Below, in pieces: positions 45,244 through 54,545 of a DNA stretch of 64,000 bases. Every line of letters starts with the position of its first letter. Within the stretch, counting starts at the first letter, position 1. The DNA comes from Chitinophagaceae bacterium (lineage in GTDB: Bacteria > Bacteroidota > Bacteroidia > Chitinophagales > Chitinophagaceae): positions 124,001 to 188,000 of the forward strand of contig CANBQT010000001.1 of the NCBI GenBank assembly GCA_947371755.1, written 5' to 3'. The notes below the pieces were generated by a model. It searched no databases and was not told the DNA's origin. It saw only the letters and a list, made by a program, of their open reading frames with translations. A program made the position numbers and the translations under genes.

Positions 45244-46422
45244 TTATCTCCAAAAACTTGGCTTTACATTGGTTCCAGTTAAGGTGCAATCAATACATTC
45301 TAATGTTGAATAATAAGTTGATCCAGGAAAGCCAAATGGTGGTGGCCCCAAAATTGGATCTTTCGCTTTAGTTGTAGGAAAAAAACCTTGTGCTTTTGCA
45401 AAAGTGATTGTATCCAATAAATCTTCAAATTCTCTTTGCAAACAAGATGTTTTAAAATTCCAATTTGGAAGTTGTTTATTATCAATAAAAATTCTTGTAT
45501 CCTGAATTTGACAAATATCGATATACCCTATTACTGGATCTTGGCGATTTGAAACACAATGGATATTACCTTTTAGTTCAGAAGGTTGTGAATCAAAAAC
45601 AGTGCCTGTAGACTCTGTATTTTTTTTCATTTTTTGTAAGTATTGATACTTTCCTTCACTCAAACTATATTGCCTTGTCATTAAACTAAATAAAACTGCC
45701 AGTTTAATTGAACCCGTTGGAACAAAATGTAACGGCAGGTATATTTTATTATTAGAAAGACTAACTGTTGATCCTATTATTATACTCTTAGAATTATCTT
45801 CCTGCCAACATTTGATAATAGTAGTGTCGAATGATACCAAAATCGGATCCTTGAAAGTAAAGTTATACTTTAACCCATTAAAGGTATTAACTGGTACGTA
45901 TTTATAATAGGATATATATGGCGAATGATATTCCCATGTTTCTGTAAAATCCCATTGATAATATTTTGTTGTATTGGCGGGATCTTGGGTATTTACAAAT
46001 AAATGAACACCTAAAGAATCTTGCTTCCAACTAACACTATCTATGGGTGGAGTAGTTTGAACAGGAACAAAATCAGATTGATAAAATTTCCCATCTGATG
46101 TATTGATGTTTAACCGATATTTTATAGCAGTATTCAGGTTTAGCCGCGAAATATTATAATTTCCAATGGCATTCTCTATCAAATTGAATTGAGTATTATT
46201 TTCCCCTTCTACAATTACCTTTGCACCTCTTTCATATACTAATGCAGTACTATCCAGCTGCATGGTTCTTTTTAAAATTATATTGGTTGCACCGTTCCCT
46301 GCATTTATCACCCCCTCCACTACTAAATAACCAGTAGGAGATGTTTTTGCAGGTGAAACATATTTTTCCTTGCAGGTTCCAAAAAGGACAATTACCAATA
46401 TTGAAAATGCAACATTTTTCAT
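45244..46422 (-). CDS. DUF4249-domain lipoprotein
   Basis: A 392-residue protein. The signal peptide has a lipobox-like end (VIVLFGTC, Cys17) and the mature start KEKYVSPAKTSPTGYLVVEG followed by VINAGNGATNIILKRTMQLD is characteristic of DUF4249. These lipoproteins normally sit beside a TonB-dependent receptor with a CarboxypepD domain. Here the neighbour is the CarboxypepD-like gene, which converges, with 15 bases between stops; a full receptor is not adjacent. It has many Cys in the last third (STLECIDCTLTG). Function unknown. Confidence 0.78.
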   Translation of the reverse strand: MKNVAFSILVIVLFGTCKEKYVSPAKTSPTGYLVVEGVINAGNGATNIILKRTMQLDSTALVYERGAKVIVEGENNTQFNLIENAIGNYNISRLNLNTAIKYRLNINTSDGKFYQSDFVPVQTTPPIDSVSWKQDSLGVHLFVNTQDPANTTKYYQWDFTETWEYHSPYISYYKYVPVNTFNGLKYNFTFKDPILVSFDTTIIKCWQEDNSKSIIIGSTVSLSNNKIYLPLHFVPTGSIKLAVLFSLMTRQYSLSEGKYQYLQKMKKNTESTGTVFDSQPSELKGNIHCVSNRQDPVIGYIDICQIQDTRIFIDNKQLPNWNFKTSCLQREFEDLLDTITFAKAQGFFPTTKAKDPILGPPPFGFPGSTYYSTLECIDCTLTGTNVKPSFWR

Positions 46423-46511
46423 ATTATAAATTTAATGAAATTAAGTTCTCGGACAACTTAGTTCCTTCTTTCATTATTCGATTTTGAGTTACATTCGTAG
46501 AAACTTTTTGT

Positions 46512-47291
46512 ATGAAGGTGAATACCATGGCCCAAATGATGATGAATGGAGAAACCCCCGAAGTGTTGTTTTGGGTGGGTTGTGCAGGAAGTTTTGATCA
46601 GAGAGCACAAAAGATCACCAAAGCATTTGCAACTATCCTAGATAAAGTAGGCGTTAAGTTTGCCATTTTGGGAAAGGAAGAAGCCTGTACCGGCGACCCT
46701 GCCAGAAGAGCCGGTAATGAATTTCTCTTTCAAATGATGGCCTATCAAAATATTCAGATCCTGAATGGATATGGCATCAAAAAAATAGTGACTACCTGTC
46801 CGCATTGCTTCAATACCCTTAAAAACGAGTACCCTGAACTGGGAGGTAGCTATGATGTAATTCATCACACGACTTTTTTACAGGAATTGATTGATCAGGG
46901 AAAAATAAAATTGAAAGAAGGCGGAACCTATAAAGGCAAAAAGATTTCTTACCATGATAGTTGCTACTTAGGACGTTCAAATGATATTTACGAAGCCCCT
47001 CGCAAGGTTTTAGAGGCATTGGAAGGAGAGCTGATAGAAATGAAACGCTGCCGCAGCAATGGCCTTTGTTGTGGCGCTGGTGGGGCCCAAATGTTCAAAG
47101 AAGATGAACCAGGAGATAAACGCATCAATATCGAAAGAGCAGATGAAGCCTTGGAAACCGGCGCTTCTATAATAGCGGCAGCTTGCCCCTTCTGTAACAC
47201 TATGATGACAGATGGTGTCAAGAACCGCGAAAAGGAAGGATCAGTGGCCGTTTTAGATATTGCAGAAATGATTGCGGAATCTATGGAATAG
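46512..47291 (+). CDS. (Fe-S)-binding CCG-domain protein (HdrB/LutA-like)
   Basis: A 259-residue soluble protein with two CCG cysteine-rich domains. The first uses GCAGSFD, EEACTGDPARRAG and TTCPHCFNTLKNEYPE (about residues 22-115), the second YHDSCYLGRSNDIYEAP, LCCGAGGAQMF and AACPFCNTMMTDG (about 150-240). In HdrB such sites bind unusual 4Fe-4S clusters that carry out disulfide chemistry. The likely partner is the membrane-bound dicluster protein at 39379. ATG 46512 gives the listed length; a second ATG five codons later is possible. It is followed after 17 bases by the short protein at 47309. Confidence 0.85.
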   Translation: MKVNTMAQMMMNGETPEVLFWVGCAGSFDQRAQKITKAFATILDKVGVKFAILGKEEACTGDPARRAGNEFLFQMMAYQNIQILNGYGIKKIVTTCPHCFNTLKNEYPELGGSYDVIHHTTFLQELIDQGKIKLKEGGTYKGKKISYHDSCYLGRSNDIYEAPRKVLEALEGELIEMKRCRSNGLCCGAGGAQMFKEDEPGDKRINIERADEALETGASIIAAACPFCNTMMTDGVKNREKEGSVAVLDIAEMIAESME

Positions 47292-47296
47292 TAGTT

Positions 47297-47304
47297 TATT
47301 TTTG
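47297..47304 (+). promoter_or_regulatory. Putative -7 promoter box before the 47309 gene
   Basis: TATTTTTG matches TAnnTTTG and ends 4 bases before the ATG, so a transcript from here would have almost no 5' leader. A weak TTGC lies near the -33 position. The gene could also be read from upstream. Confidence 0.4.
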
Positions 47305-47308
47305 CACT

Positions 47309-47824
47309 ATGAATTTCGAATACGCACACCTCATCCCAGAAGACTTTCATCCCAGCTCTCGTGTTTGGATCTATCAAAGTAGTCGCTTATTCTTTATCAG
47401 TGAAGCTTTGGAAATTGAAGAGATTCTCAACAGTTTTGTAGATACCTGGAAAAGTCATGGTGCCCCAGTAAAGGGATATGCCAATTTATTATTTGGCCAG
47501 TTTGTAGTTTTAATTGCTGACGAAACTACTATCCCGGTAGGCGGATGTAGTGCAGATTCTTCTGTTCATATGATTCAGGATATTGAGAAACGATTTAAAG
47601 TAGATATGTTCAATCGCCAGAATCTGGCATTTGTGGTCAAAGACAAAATTCAGACATTACCACTTGCTCAGTTAAAATATGGATTTGAAAATGGTTTTCT
47701 TCATGCTGAAACACCGTATTTCAATAATCTGGTCGCTACTAAACATGAACTATTACACAATTGGATTACTCCAGTGAAAGATAGTTGGCTTTCAGCAAGA
47801 ATTCCAGTTGTGAAGATGGATTAG
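47309..47824 (+). CDS. Conserved Bacteroidota protein of unknown function (often mislabelled ABC transporter ATPase)
   Basis: A 171-residue cytosolic protein with no Walker motifs. The sequence begins with EDFHPSSRVWIYQSSRLF, continues with FVDTWKSHGAPVKGYANLLF, and has SVHMIQDIEKRFKVDMFNRQ. Homologues of this length in Bacteroidota are commonly labelled ABC transporter ATPase, but nothing here supports ATP binding. It usually follows the HdrB-like gene, as here (17 bases). Function unknown; its constant neighbourhood suggests a link to the Fe-S pair. Its stop overlaps the converging barrel gene by 4 bases. Confidence 0.72.
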   Translation: MNFEYAHLIPEDFHPSSRVWIYQSSRLFFISEALEIEEILNSFVDTWKSHGAPVKGYANLLFGQFVVLIADETTIPVGGCSADSSVHMIQDIEKRFKVDMFNRQNLAFVVKDKIQTLPLAQLKYGFENGFLHAETPYFNNLVATKHELLHNWITPVKDSWLSARIPVVKMD

Positions 47825-50298
47825 TGCTTTTTCAATTTATCTAAAACTGCTTGTTTCTGCCTGTCACTTAATACATTTTTCTGCACTAATTTATTAAGCT
47901 GATAGGAAAAAGTAATTCTACAATTGCGGGTATTGCTACTACTATAACTTTCTATACTAAAGTTGGTTCCTGATGTATTAGCATAATAGGTTTGGGAATG
48001 AATGGGATCGGCAATATTCAAACCCACTATTAACCTCTTATCATAGAATTTATATTGAAACCCTATGTTCATGGTAAGGTTACTTCTACTTGCTCCCTGA
48101 GGGTCTGCAAAACTGCTAAACCTTGCAGAGCCATCCATCATAAATACATTACTGGGTGTGAAATTATATTGAATAGTACCATAAAAGCTACCTCCGTTTT
48201 GATACTTATATAATATTTTTTCGGCTTCAGCATATTGATTAAAAGTGTAGCCCATACTGGCATTCATACGAAAAGACCTACTAAAAGTATACCCACCCCA
48301 GGCGCTATATCCATATTCATTTCTGTCTGCAATGTTGATATAAGTAATCAGTGTTTTACCACCCCCTATTAATGTTCGAAAATTATTGATCACCTGCTTC
48401 ACTTTATTATAACTTAATGAAGTATTGATATAAAACTTGTTTTTGACCAGACTGATGTTCCAATCATAATTATCAGATAAACTAGGAGACAAAAAAGGGT
48501 TCCCGAATCGTAAATTATAAGGATCACTATAATCGATATTTGGATTTAACTCCCCTAACCCAGGTCTTCGTATACTCGCCCGATACACCAATGCAGTACT
48601 AAATGTTCTATCGAACTCATGCCGCATAGAAATGTTGGGCAATAGATTCCAATAACTGTTCGACACATTACTGGAGTTCCCCTTGATGAAATCGAAATGC
48701 ATGGTAGTTTGCTCTGCCTGTGCGCCAAAATTGAGATACCAATGATCATTGAAATTAAAACCGAAACCTGCTCTTGCAGTAAATACCCCTTGATCGAAAT
48801 AGAAATCATTGCTCAATAATGTATTAGGTACAAATTGACTATCCACTTTACTCAGAAAACTTGTATTGAGCATATTGTGATAATTGTAAGCCGAATAGGA
48901 TGTTCCTGAAGAAAAATTACCCTTGAATATTTTCAATGGCTTGAAATAATCAAGCCTAAGAGAATAGCTTTTGTTATAAGTATCAAAGTATTGAGTTTGT
49001 GAACTGTCAATCCCGGTTGGCAGATACCCCGGATCTAAAAACTGCTGATAAAAATCGCGATTGTTATCATTTTTACCCCAACTATAAGACCCAATCAACC
49101 GAATGTTTTCTATCAAATCTTTTCCCTTGAAAGTATAGGAACCTGATAAAGCATGACTATAGCCCACACCCTTACTTGCATTGGATCGGGTGCTAATCTT
49201 AAATATCGAATCAAACCGATTGATGTTGTTGTATTCGGTATTACTGATATTATCAAAGTAGTTGACATTTCCTTGATACGTAATATTCAATAAACTTCTT
49301 GGATTAAAAGAATAATCAGTTTGTAATCTTAAGCTTGGTCTCAGGTTTTTATTCCGGTAATTACTATAACTATTCAATCGATTAGACGAATCAGGATAAA
49401 TATTCTGTTGCTTGGAATAACTATCTCCTGTTAAATCACTAGCTCCAACGCCAACATTGGATGCAATAGATAAGTTCTTATTTCTATAACTAAGGTTTGA
49501 ATAGAAATTCCCCTCTCCTTTTGTACCTGCGCTGACACTGGTTTTACCAATCCATCCGATTCTATTTTTCTTAGTGATGATATTGATCACCCCACCTGTT
49601 TCTGTAGCATATTGTGGGGGCGGGTTGGTCATCACCTCAATTTTTTCAATACTACTTCCTGGCAAGCTCTCCAGTAGATCCTGTAATTGTTGCGAAGTAA
49701 GATCAGTTGGTTTATCATCAATAAGGATTTTAGGTTCCTTTCCTTTCAATAATATTTTACCACTTGCATCATTGTTTATCAGTGGCATATTTTTCAACAG
49801 CTCTGCAGTAGATGCACCATTATTGGATGCCGATTCACCTACATTATAGATCATCTTACCATCCACATTCTGAATTAAGGGTTTCTCAGAATATACTACC
49901 ACTTCGTTCAAATTATTGATTGACTCTTTCAACTTAATATCACCTAAGTTGAAATCATAGCGCTCCATTCTTAAAAAAATACTATCCAGATTTATTTGAG
50001 AATACCCTTCATTTTTAACGGAAAGGCGATAATAACCGAATGAGAGATTTTGAAATGCAAAAGCACCATTTTTATCAGACATCGCTGTAGCAGCTACCAA
50101 TGTATCTCCTTGCACAAGTAGTCGTATACTAGCAAAAGGAATCGGCTTGCCGGATTTCAATTCTATGATATTTCCAATAATAATACCAAGTTGCTTTTTC
50201 TCCTTGTCTGCACGCACTTGTCCCTGCGATGAAAACACTGCAAATGCACCCAGAAAAAATAGTGCCGCCCGTAGTAAAGAAAAATTGAATCTTTGCAA
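47821..50298 (-). CDS. TonB-dependent receptor-like outer-membrane barrel (OMP_b-brl_3 type)
   Basis: An 825-residue outer-membrane protein. Signal peptide: FSLLRAALFFLGAFAVFSSQ. CarboxypepD-like domain at about 38-120 (GNIIELKSGKPIPFASIRLL), plug domain at about 130-245 (ASTAELLKNMPLINNDASGK, LESLPGSSIEKIEVMTNPPP), then a barrel with STALVYRASIRRPGLGELNP and DYSDPYNLRFGNPFLSP. It is the second such protein in the window but lacks the Gly/Met-rich loops of the first. No SusD or DUF4249 partner is directly adjacent. The substrate is unknown. It is divergent from the ArsC-like gene with 71 bases between starts. Confidence 0.86.
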   Translation of the reverse strand: MQRFNFSLLRAALFFLGAFAVFSSQGQVRADKEKKQLGIIIGNIIELKSGKPIPFASIRLLVQGDTLVAATAMSDKNGAFAFQNLSFGYYRLSVKNEGYSQINLDSIFLRMERYDFNLGDIKLKESINNLNEVVVYSEKPLIQNVDGKMIYNVGESASNNGASTAELLKNMPLINNDASGKILLKGKEPKILIDDKPTDLTSQQLQDLLESLPGSSIEKIEVMTNPPPQYATETGGVINIITKKNRIGWIGKTSVSAGTKGEGNFYSNLSYRNKNLSIASNVGVGASDLTGDSYSKQQNIYPDSSNRLNSYSNYRNKNLRPSLRLQTDYSFNPRSLLNITYQGNVNYFDNISNTEYNNINRFDSIFKISTRSNASKGVGYSHALSGSYTFKGKDLIENIRLIGSYSWGKNDNNRDFYQQFLDPGYLPTGIDSSQTQYFDTYNKSYSLRLDYFKPLKIFKGNFSSGTSYSAYNYHNMLNTSFLSKVDSQFVPNTLLSNDFYFDQGVFTARAGFGFNFNDHWYLNFGAQAEQTTMHFDFIKGNSSNVSNSYWNLLPNISMRHEFDRTFSTALVYRASIRRPGLGELNPNIDYSDPYNLRFGNPFLSPSLSDNYDWNISLVKNKFYINTSLSYNKVKQVINNFRTLIGGGKTLITYINIADRNEYGYSAWGGYTFSRSFRMNASMGYTFNQYAEAEKILYKYQNGGSFYGTIQYNFTPSNVFMMDGSARFSSFADPQGASRSNLTMNIGFQYKFYDKRLIVGLNIADPIHSQTYYANTSGTNFSIESYSSSNTRNCRITFSYQLNKLVQKNVLSDRQKQAVLDKLKKH

Positions 50299-50369
50299 GG
50301 GTGCAATTTAAATATAATCGGTTCATCCCGGAAATTTATGGGATGATTGGATAAACAAACAAAAACGCT

Positions 50370-50723
50370 ATGTATCAGGTTTACGGAATAAGAAACTGCA
50401 ATACCATTAAATCTACTTTAGACTGGTTAAAGACAAATCAGATTGATTTTGTATTTCACGATTATAAAAAAGAGGGAGTAACCGAAGAAAAATTGCTCGA
50501 CTGGTGCAAACAAAAAGGCTGGGAGGTCTTACTCAATAAAAAAGGCAGCACCTGGAAAGCATACGACATCAATCATCAACGAAAGATCGTTAACGAAAAA
50601 ACGGCTGTTGCTTTCTTACTGGATAAGAATAGTGCCATTAAAAGGCCCATCATAGAAAAAGATGGCAAAATCGTTGCCATCGGATTCGATGAAACAGGTT
50701 ATACCTTGTTATTCGGAAAATAA
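50370..50723 (+). CDS. ArsC/Spx-family protein (YffB-like reductase)
   Basis: A 117-residue thioredoxin-fold protein. The active site is YGIRNCNTIKSTLDWL with a single Cys at residue 10 in place of Spx's CxxC, followed by FHDYKKEGVTEEKLLDW and the cis-Pro loop AIKRPIIEKDGKIVAIGF. This matches YffB/ArsC-like proteins that may use glutathione or another thiol; no arsenic genes are near, so arsenate reduction is not implied. It converges with the TlpA-like gene with only 4 bases between stops. Confidence 0.85.
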   Translation: MYQVYGIRNCNTIKSTLDWLKTNQIDFVFHDYKKEGVTEEKLLDWCKQKGWEVLLNKKGSTWKAYDINHQRKIVNEKTAVAFLLDKNSAIKRPIIEKDGKIVAIGFDETGYTLLFGK

Positions 50724-50727
50724 TACC

Positions 50728-51813
50728 CTACTTAAAGATCGATTTTAGCATTTCATCTAACTCAGCGCCTCTTAAATTCTTTCCAACAATTCTGCCTGTG
50801 GGATCGATGAGCATATTGGCTGGAATTGATTGGATCTTATAGATCTGAGCGACTGAATTGTTCCAGTATTTCAAATCGCTTAATTGAGTCCAGGCAAGGC
50901 CATCCGCTTTAATGGCTTCTACCCATCTCGATTTTTCCTGGTCTAATGAAATGCCTAATACTGTAAAGTTCTTTGCCTTATATCTATTATATGCCTTAAC
51001 AACATTGGGGTTTTCTTGTCTGCATGGACCACACCAACTTGCCCAGAAATCGAGTAATACATATTTTCCTTTGAAAGAAGATAAGGATACCGGTTTCCCA
51101 TTTACATCTTTTTGAGTAAAGTCAATAGCCATAGAACCAACTGCACCTAATTTAGCTTCATTGATGGCTTTATCTAAAGCTGTCGCATATGGCCCCTTTA
51201 AAGCATTTCCTGAAAATTTAGAAAAGTAAGGCTCTAATTGTGGAGCACCCCCTTCCATTAAAGGACTAATTGCATACAAAACAAAAGGAGAAACAGAAGA
51301 ACTTGATTTTTTATCCATGAACGTTGAAGCTGAATTAATAACCTGTTGTTTCAATTCAGTAAATTCTTTCATCATAGATGCACGAAGATTAGGATCTTTC
51401 TCCTGATTGATTTTACCCGCTAATCCATTCAATTTTTCTTTATAAGGATCCAATACGGTTTTAAACTCGAGATAATCAGCTTCGGTTTCTGAACCTGTAA
51501 ATTGAAGCCCCTTTAAATTGCCGGCATCACCAGTAATAGTTAAAGATTCATTACTCATAAACAGATCGGCAATCTCAGTATATCCTGAAAATGATAAAAT
51601 ACATAACTCAGCATTTTCTAATTTTCCACTCAATAAGAATTCTCCATTTATTGATATAGAACTGGCTAAGACTTTCCCGTCACTACCCGACTTTAAAGAA
51701 AGTTTTGTACTGTCTTTAAGCCCACTAATCCTGGCTTTTATTTCAAATCCATTTGATTTTTGTGCAAATGATAATACAGGTAACAACAATAAAGAAAATA
51801 AAAACTTTTGCAT
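50728..51813 (-). CDS. TlpA-like exported thioredoxin with N-terminal DUF4369 domain
   Basis: A 361-residue protein with a signal peptide (MQKFLFSLLLLPVLSFAQ). Residues 20-120 are a DUF4369-like beta domain (EIKARISGLKDSTKLSLK), a helical linker follows, and residues 220-361 are a TlpA/ResA thioredoxin fold with the active site FWASWCGPCRQENP and SLSSFKGKYVLLDFWASW. It would reduce or rearrange disulfides in the periplasm. It starts 2 bases after the hisIE stop, so it is the last gene of the trp-his operon. This is an unusual partner, and a role in amino acid synthesis is not expected. Confidence 0.87.
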   Translation of the reverse strand: MQKFLFSLLLLPVLSFAQKSNGFEIKARISGLKDSTKLSLKSGSDGKVLASSISINGEFLLSGKLENAELCILSFSGYTEIADLFMSNESLTITGDAGNLKGLQFTGSETEADYLEFKTVLDPYKEKLNGLAGKINQEKDPNLRASMMKEFTELKQQVINSASTFMDKKSSSSVSPFVLYAISPLMEGGAPQLEPYFSKFSGNALKGPYATALDKAINEAKLGAVGSMAIDFTQKDVNGKPVSLSSFKGKYVLLDFWASWCGPCRQENPNVVKAYNRYKAKNFTVLGISLDQEKSRWVEAIKADGLAWTQLSDLKYWNNSVAQIYKIQSIPANMLIDPTGRIVGKNLRGAELDEMLKSIFK

Positions 51814-51815
51814 AA

Positions 51816-52418
51816 TTATTTAGAATGACGACTTTTTAAAATTTCAATAACATGATTCAATTTATACCCTTTTGCATTTAGCAACAACAAATAATGAAAC
51901 ATCAGATCGGCTGCTTCATTCAAAAATAGTTCTTCGTTATCATCTTTTGCTTCAATGACCAATTCAACAGCCTCCTCTCCCACTTTCTGTGCTACTTTAT
52001 TAATCCCTTTAGAAAACAACCTCGCAACATAAGATTCATCAACAGAGGCTTTTTTTCTCAAATCGATGATATCTTCTAAATAATTTAAAAAATTACTGCT
52101 ATGGTTTTTCTCCATCCAACAGGTGTCTGCACCGGTATGACACACTGGACCTTTAGGATGTACTTTAATCAATAAAGTATCATTGTCACAATCAACAGCC
52201 ATCGTTTTTAACTCTAAAAAGTTACCACTCTCCTCACCTTTGGTCCAAAGTCGCTGTTTACTTCTACTAAAAAAAGTAACGCGTCCCAGTTCTTCCGTTT
52301 TTTGTAATGCTGCTTCATTCATAAATCCAAGCATTAGCACTTTCTCCGTATCATAATCCTGCACAATTGCTGGCACTAAACCGTCGGTATATTTTGTAAA
52401 ATCAACTTTCATACACAA
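51816..52418 (-). CDS. hisIE: Bifunctional phosphoribosyl-AMP cyclohydrolase / phosphoribosyl-ATP diphosphatase
   Basis: Catalyses the second and third steps of histidine synthesis. The N-terminal HisI half (about residues 1-110) has VLMLGFMNEAALQKT, FFSRSKQRLWTKGE and the zinc site DCDNDTLLIKVHPKGPVCHT with CW nearby. The C-terminal HisE half (about 110-200) has ARLFSKGINKVAQKVGEEAV. The fused form is usual in Bacteroidota. Length of 200 is normal. It follows hisF by 3 bases and precedes the TlpA-like gene by 2 bases on the same strand. Confidence 0.93.
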   Translation of the reverse strand: MCMKVDFTKYTDGLVPAIVQDYDTEKVLMLGFMNEAALQKTEELGRVTFFSRSKQRLWTKGEESGNFLELKTMAVDCDNDTLLIKVHPKGPVCHTGADTCWMEKNHSSNFLNYLEDIIDLRKKASVDESYVARLFSKGINKVAQKVGEEAVELVIEAKDDNEELFLNEAADLMFHYLLLLNAKGYKLNHVIEILKSRHSK

Positions 52419-52421
52419 TCA

Positions 52422-53180
52422 TTATATTCTAACAATAATTCCCTTTTCGTTTAAATAATGTTTCAGTTCAGGTATCCCTATTTCTTTAAAATGAAAGATA
52501 CTTGCAGCTAATGCGGCATCGGCTTTAGCTATTTCAAAAACATCTACAAAATGTTCCATCGTTCCTCCACCACCAGATGCAATCACTGGCACTGGTAATT
52601 GTTCGGCCAATGTTGCAGTAATATCCAATGCAAAACCTTGCTTCGTACCATCATGATTCATGGAGGTAAGCAAAATCTCACCAGCACCCAAATCTACAGC
52701 CTGTTTTGCCCAATCCACACATTTTGTGTCCGTTTTAACTCTTCCGCCATTCAAATATACATACCACTCACCATCTGACTCCTGTTTGGTATCAATTGCT
52801 AATACAACACATTGACTCCCAAACTCCTTTGCTAATTGATGGATGAGTTGTGCATTTTTAAAAGCAGATGTGTTCACAGAAATCTTATCGGCACCATTCT
52901 GCAATAGTATACTCACGTCATCTACACTACTGATGCCTCCCCCCACCGTAAAAGGGATATTGATATGGTGCGATATTCTATTGACTAATTCACTTAATGT
53001 TTTTCTTTTTTCGACAGTAGCAGTAATATCTAAAAACACTAATTCATCAGCTCCTTGGGCTGCATATAGCGCTCCCAGTTCTACAGGATCTCCCGCATCG
53101 CGGATATTTTCGAAATTTACCCCCTTTACTGTTCTTCCATCACGAATGTCTAAACAAGGGATGATTCTTTTTGTAAGCAT
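52422..53180 (-). CDS. hisF: Imidazole glycerol phosphate synthase, cyclase subunit
   Basis: A 252-residue TIM barrel that closes the imidazole ring using ammonia from HisH. The catalytic aspartates are in [18 protein letters not shown] (residue 11) and VVLAIDTKQ (about 130). Phosphate loops are VGGGISS and [11 protein letters not shown]. Starts [11 protein letters not shown], the normal family start. It follows hisA by 19 bases. The order hisH-hisA-hisF-hisIE is the canonical Bacteroidota order for the second half of the his operon. Confidence 0.95.
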   Translation of the reverse strand: MLTKRIIPCLDIRDGRTVKGVNFENIRDAGDPVELGALYAAQGADELVFLDITATVEKRKTLSELVNRISHHINIPFTVGGGISSVDDVSILLQNGADKISVNTSAFKNAQLIHQLAKEFGSQCVVLAIDTKQESDGEWYVYLNGGRVKTDTKCVDWAKQAVDLGAGEILLTSMNHDGTKQGFALDITATLAEQLPVPVIASGGGGTMEHFVDVFEIAKADAALAASIFHFKEIGIPELKHYLNEKGIIVRI

Positions 53181-53199
53181 CGATTTGTTCCTTTAAAAA

Positions 53200-53916
53200 C
53201 TATAACAAGTACTTTAATTCGTTCAGTTGGATCCTACCTTCATAAATTGCTTTACCAACAATTGCGCCAGAACAACCAATTTCCTTTAAAGCATATAGAT
53301 CATCCATAGAGCTAACTCCACCACTTGCTATAAACCAAAGTGAGGGAAATTTTTCGATAATCTTTTTATATAAATCATTGGATGGCCCTTCTAGTTTGCC
53401 ATCTTTACTTACGTCCGTACAGAAAACTTGTTGTATTCCATGATTTACATAATCATTCAAAAAATCATAGATATCAATATCAGTAGTTTCTAACCAACCT
53501 GCCACAGCAATTTTCTCTGATCTAACATCCGCGCCTAATAAAAACTTGTCTGCCCCATATTCTTCTAACCAACTAACAAAAACCTCAGGTTGTTTCACTG
53601 CTAAACTTCCAATGGTTGCATATGCGGCACCTGATTCGAACACAATTTTCAAATCCTTATCTTGTTTGATACCTCCCCCAAAATCTATGCTTAAATTTGT
53701 ACTAGCTGCGATTTGCTGTAATACTACCCAATTTTTTACTGCACCTTCTTTTGCGCCATCCAGATCCACCAAATGCAATCTTTTTAATCCAGCCCCTTCA
53801 AAGGCTTTCGCCACTTCTAAGGGGTTTTCGTTATAAATGGTTTTTTGTTCATAATCACCCTGAGTGAGACGAACACATTTACCATCAATGATATCTATAG
53901 CAGGAATTATTTCCAT
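53200..53916 (-). CDS. hisA: ProFAR isomerase
   Basis: A 238-residue TIM barrel homologous to HisF that isomerises the ribosyl part of ProFAR to PRFAR. MEIIPAIDIIDGKCVRLTQG has the first catalytic Asp (residue 8); the second is in FCTDVSKDGKLEG (about 125). Phosphate loops are DFGGGI and ASGGVSS. Lies 11 bases after hisH and 19 bases before hisF, in one transcript. Confidence 0.94.
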   Translation of the reverse strand: MEIIPAIDIIDGKCVRLTQGDYEQKTIYNENPLEVAKAFEGAGLKRLHLVDLDGAKEGAVKNWVVLQQIAASTNLSIDFGGGIKQDKDLKIVFESGAAYATIGSLAVKQPEVFVSWLEEYGADKFLLGADVRSEKIAVAGWLETTDIDIYDFLNDYVNHGIQQVFCTDVSKDGKLEGPSNDLYKKIIEKFPSLWFIASGGVSSMDDLYALKEIGCSGAIVGKAIYEGRIQLNELKYLL

Positions 53917-53927
53917 AAATTTTCTTT

Positions 53928-54527
53928 CTAGAGTTTAATAAAATTTTTAAGAATCTGCTCACCCACTGCAGCACTTTTCTCGGGATGAAATTGCACTCCA
54001 TAAAAATTATTTTTATGCAATGCCGCACTATAAGGTAACACATAATCAGTTGTAGCGATGGTATGCTCACCTTTGGCAGCATAATAGCCATGTACAAAAT
54101 AACAGTAACTATTTTCTTTCAGGTCAAAAAACAGAGGTGATTTGAGTTCACCAATCGTATTCCAACCAATTTGAGGTACTTTTAAATGTTGTTGAATTTG
54201 TGCGTCAGGATTAAACTTCTTGACATTCTCATCAAATATTCCTAAACATGGGGTATCGTTCTCTTCACTATTGGCACACATCAGTTGCATACCTAAACAA
54301 ATTCCCAATACCGGCTGAGTTAAACTTCTGATTAAAACATCCAATCCTCTCTCTTTCAAATAATTCATAGCGGTACTTGCTTCTCCCACTCCCGGAAATA
54401 TCACTTTATCTGCAGATCTGATCAAAGCTTCATCGTCTGTTACAATGGCCTCCACTCCTATTCGTTCCAATGCATATAATACTGATTGAATATTACCCGC
54501 ATTATATTTAATGATAACTAATTTCAT
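53928..54527 (-). CDS. hisH: Imidazole glycerol phosphate synthase, glutamine amidotransferase subunit
   Basis: A 199-residue class I glutaminase that feeds ammonia to HisF. The nucleophile is in VLGICLGMQLM (Cys about 80), and the His-Glu pair is in GVQFHPEKS near the C-terminus. The start MKLVIIKYNAGNIQSVLYAL is typical. It begins 18 bases after the trpA stop, leaving no space for a normal promoter outside the trpA coding region, so it is expected to depend on the trp operon transcript. Confidence 0.93.
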   Translation of the reverse strand: MKLVIIKYNAGNIQSVLYALERIGVEAIVTDDEALIRSADKVIFPGVGEASTAMNYLKERGLDVLIRSLTQPVLGICLGMQLMCANSEENDTPCLGIFDENVKKFNPDAQIQQHLKVPQIGWNTIGELKSPLFFDLKENSYCYFVHGYYAAKGEHTIATTDYVLPYSAALHKNNFYGVQFHPEKSAAVGEQILKNFIKL

Positions 54528-54545
54528 TGTTTCAATTTATTGGGG

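Noticed and set aside
47309-47824. ABC transporter ATPase
   Set aside because: This label is common for the family but no Walker A, Walker B or signature motif is present.
53546-53836. 96-residue plus-strand ORF in hisA
   Set aside because: Antisense to hisA, which is fully supported by catalytic motifs.
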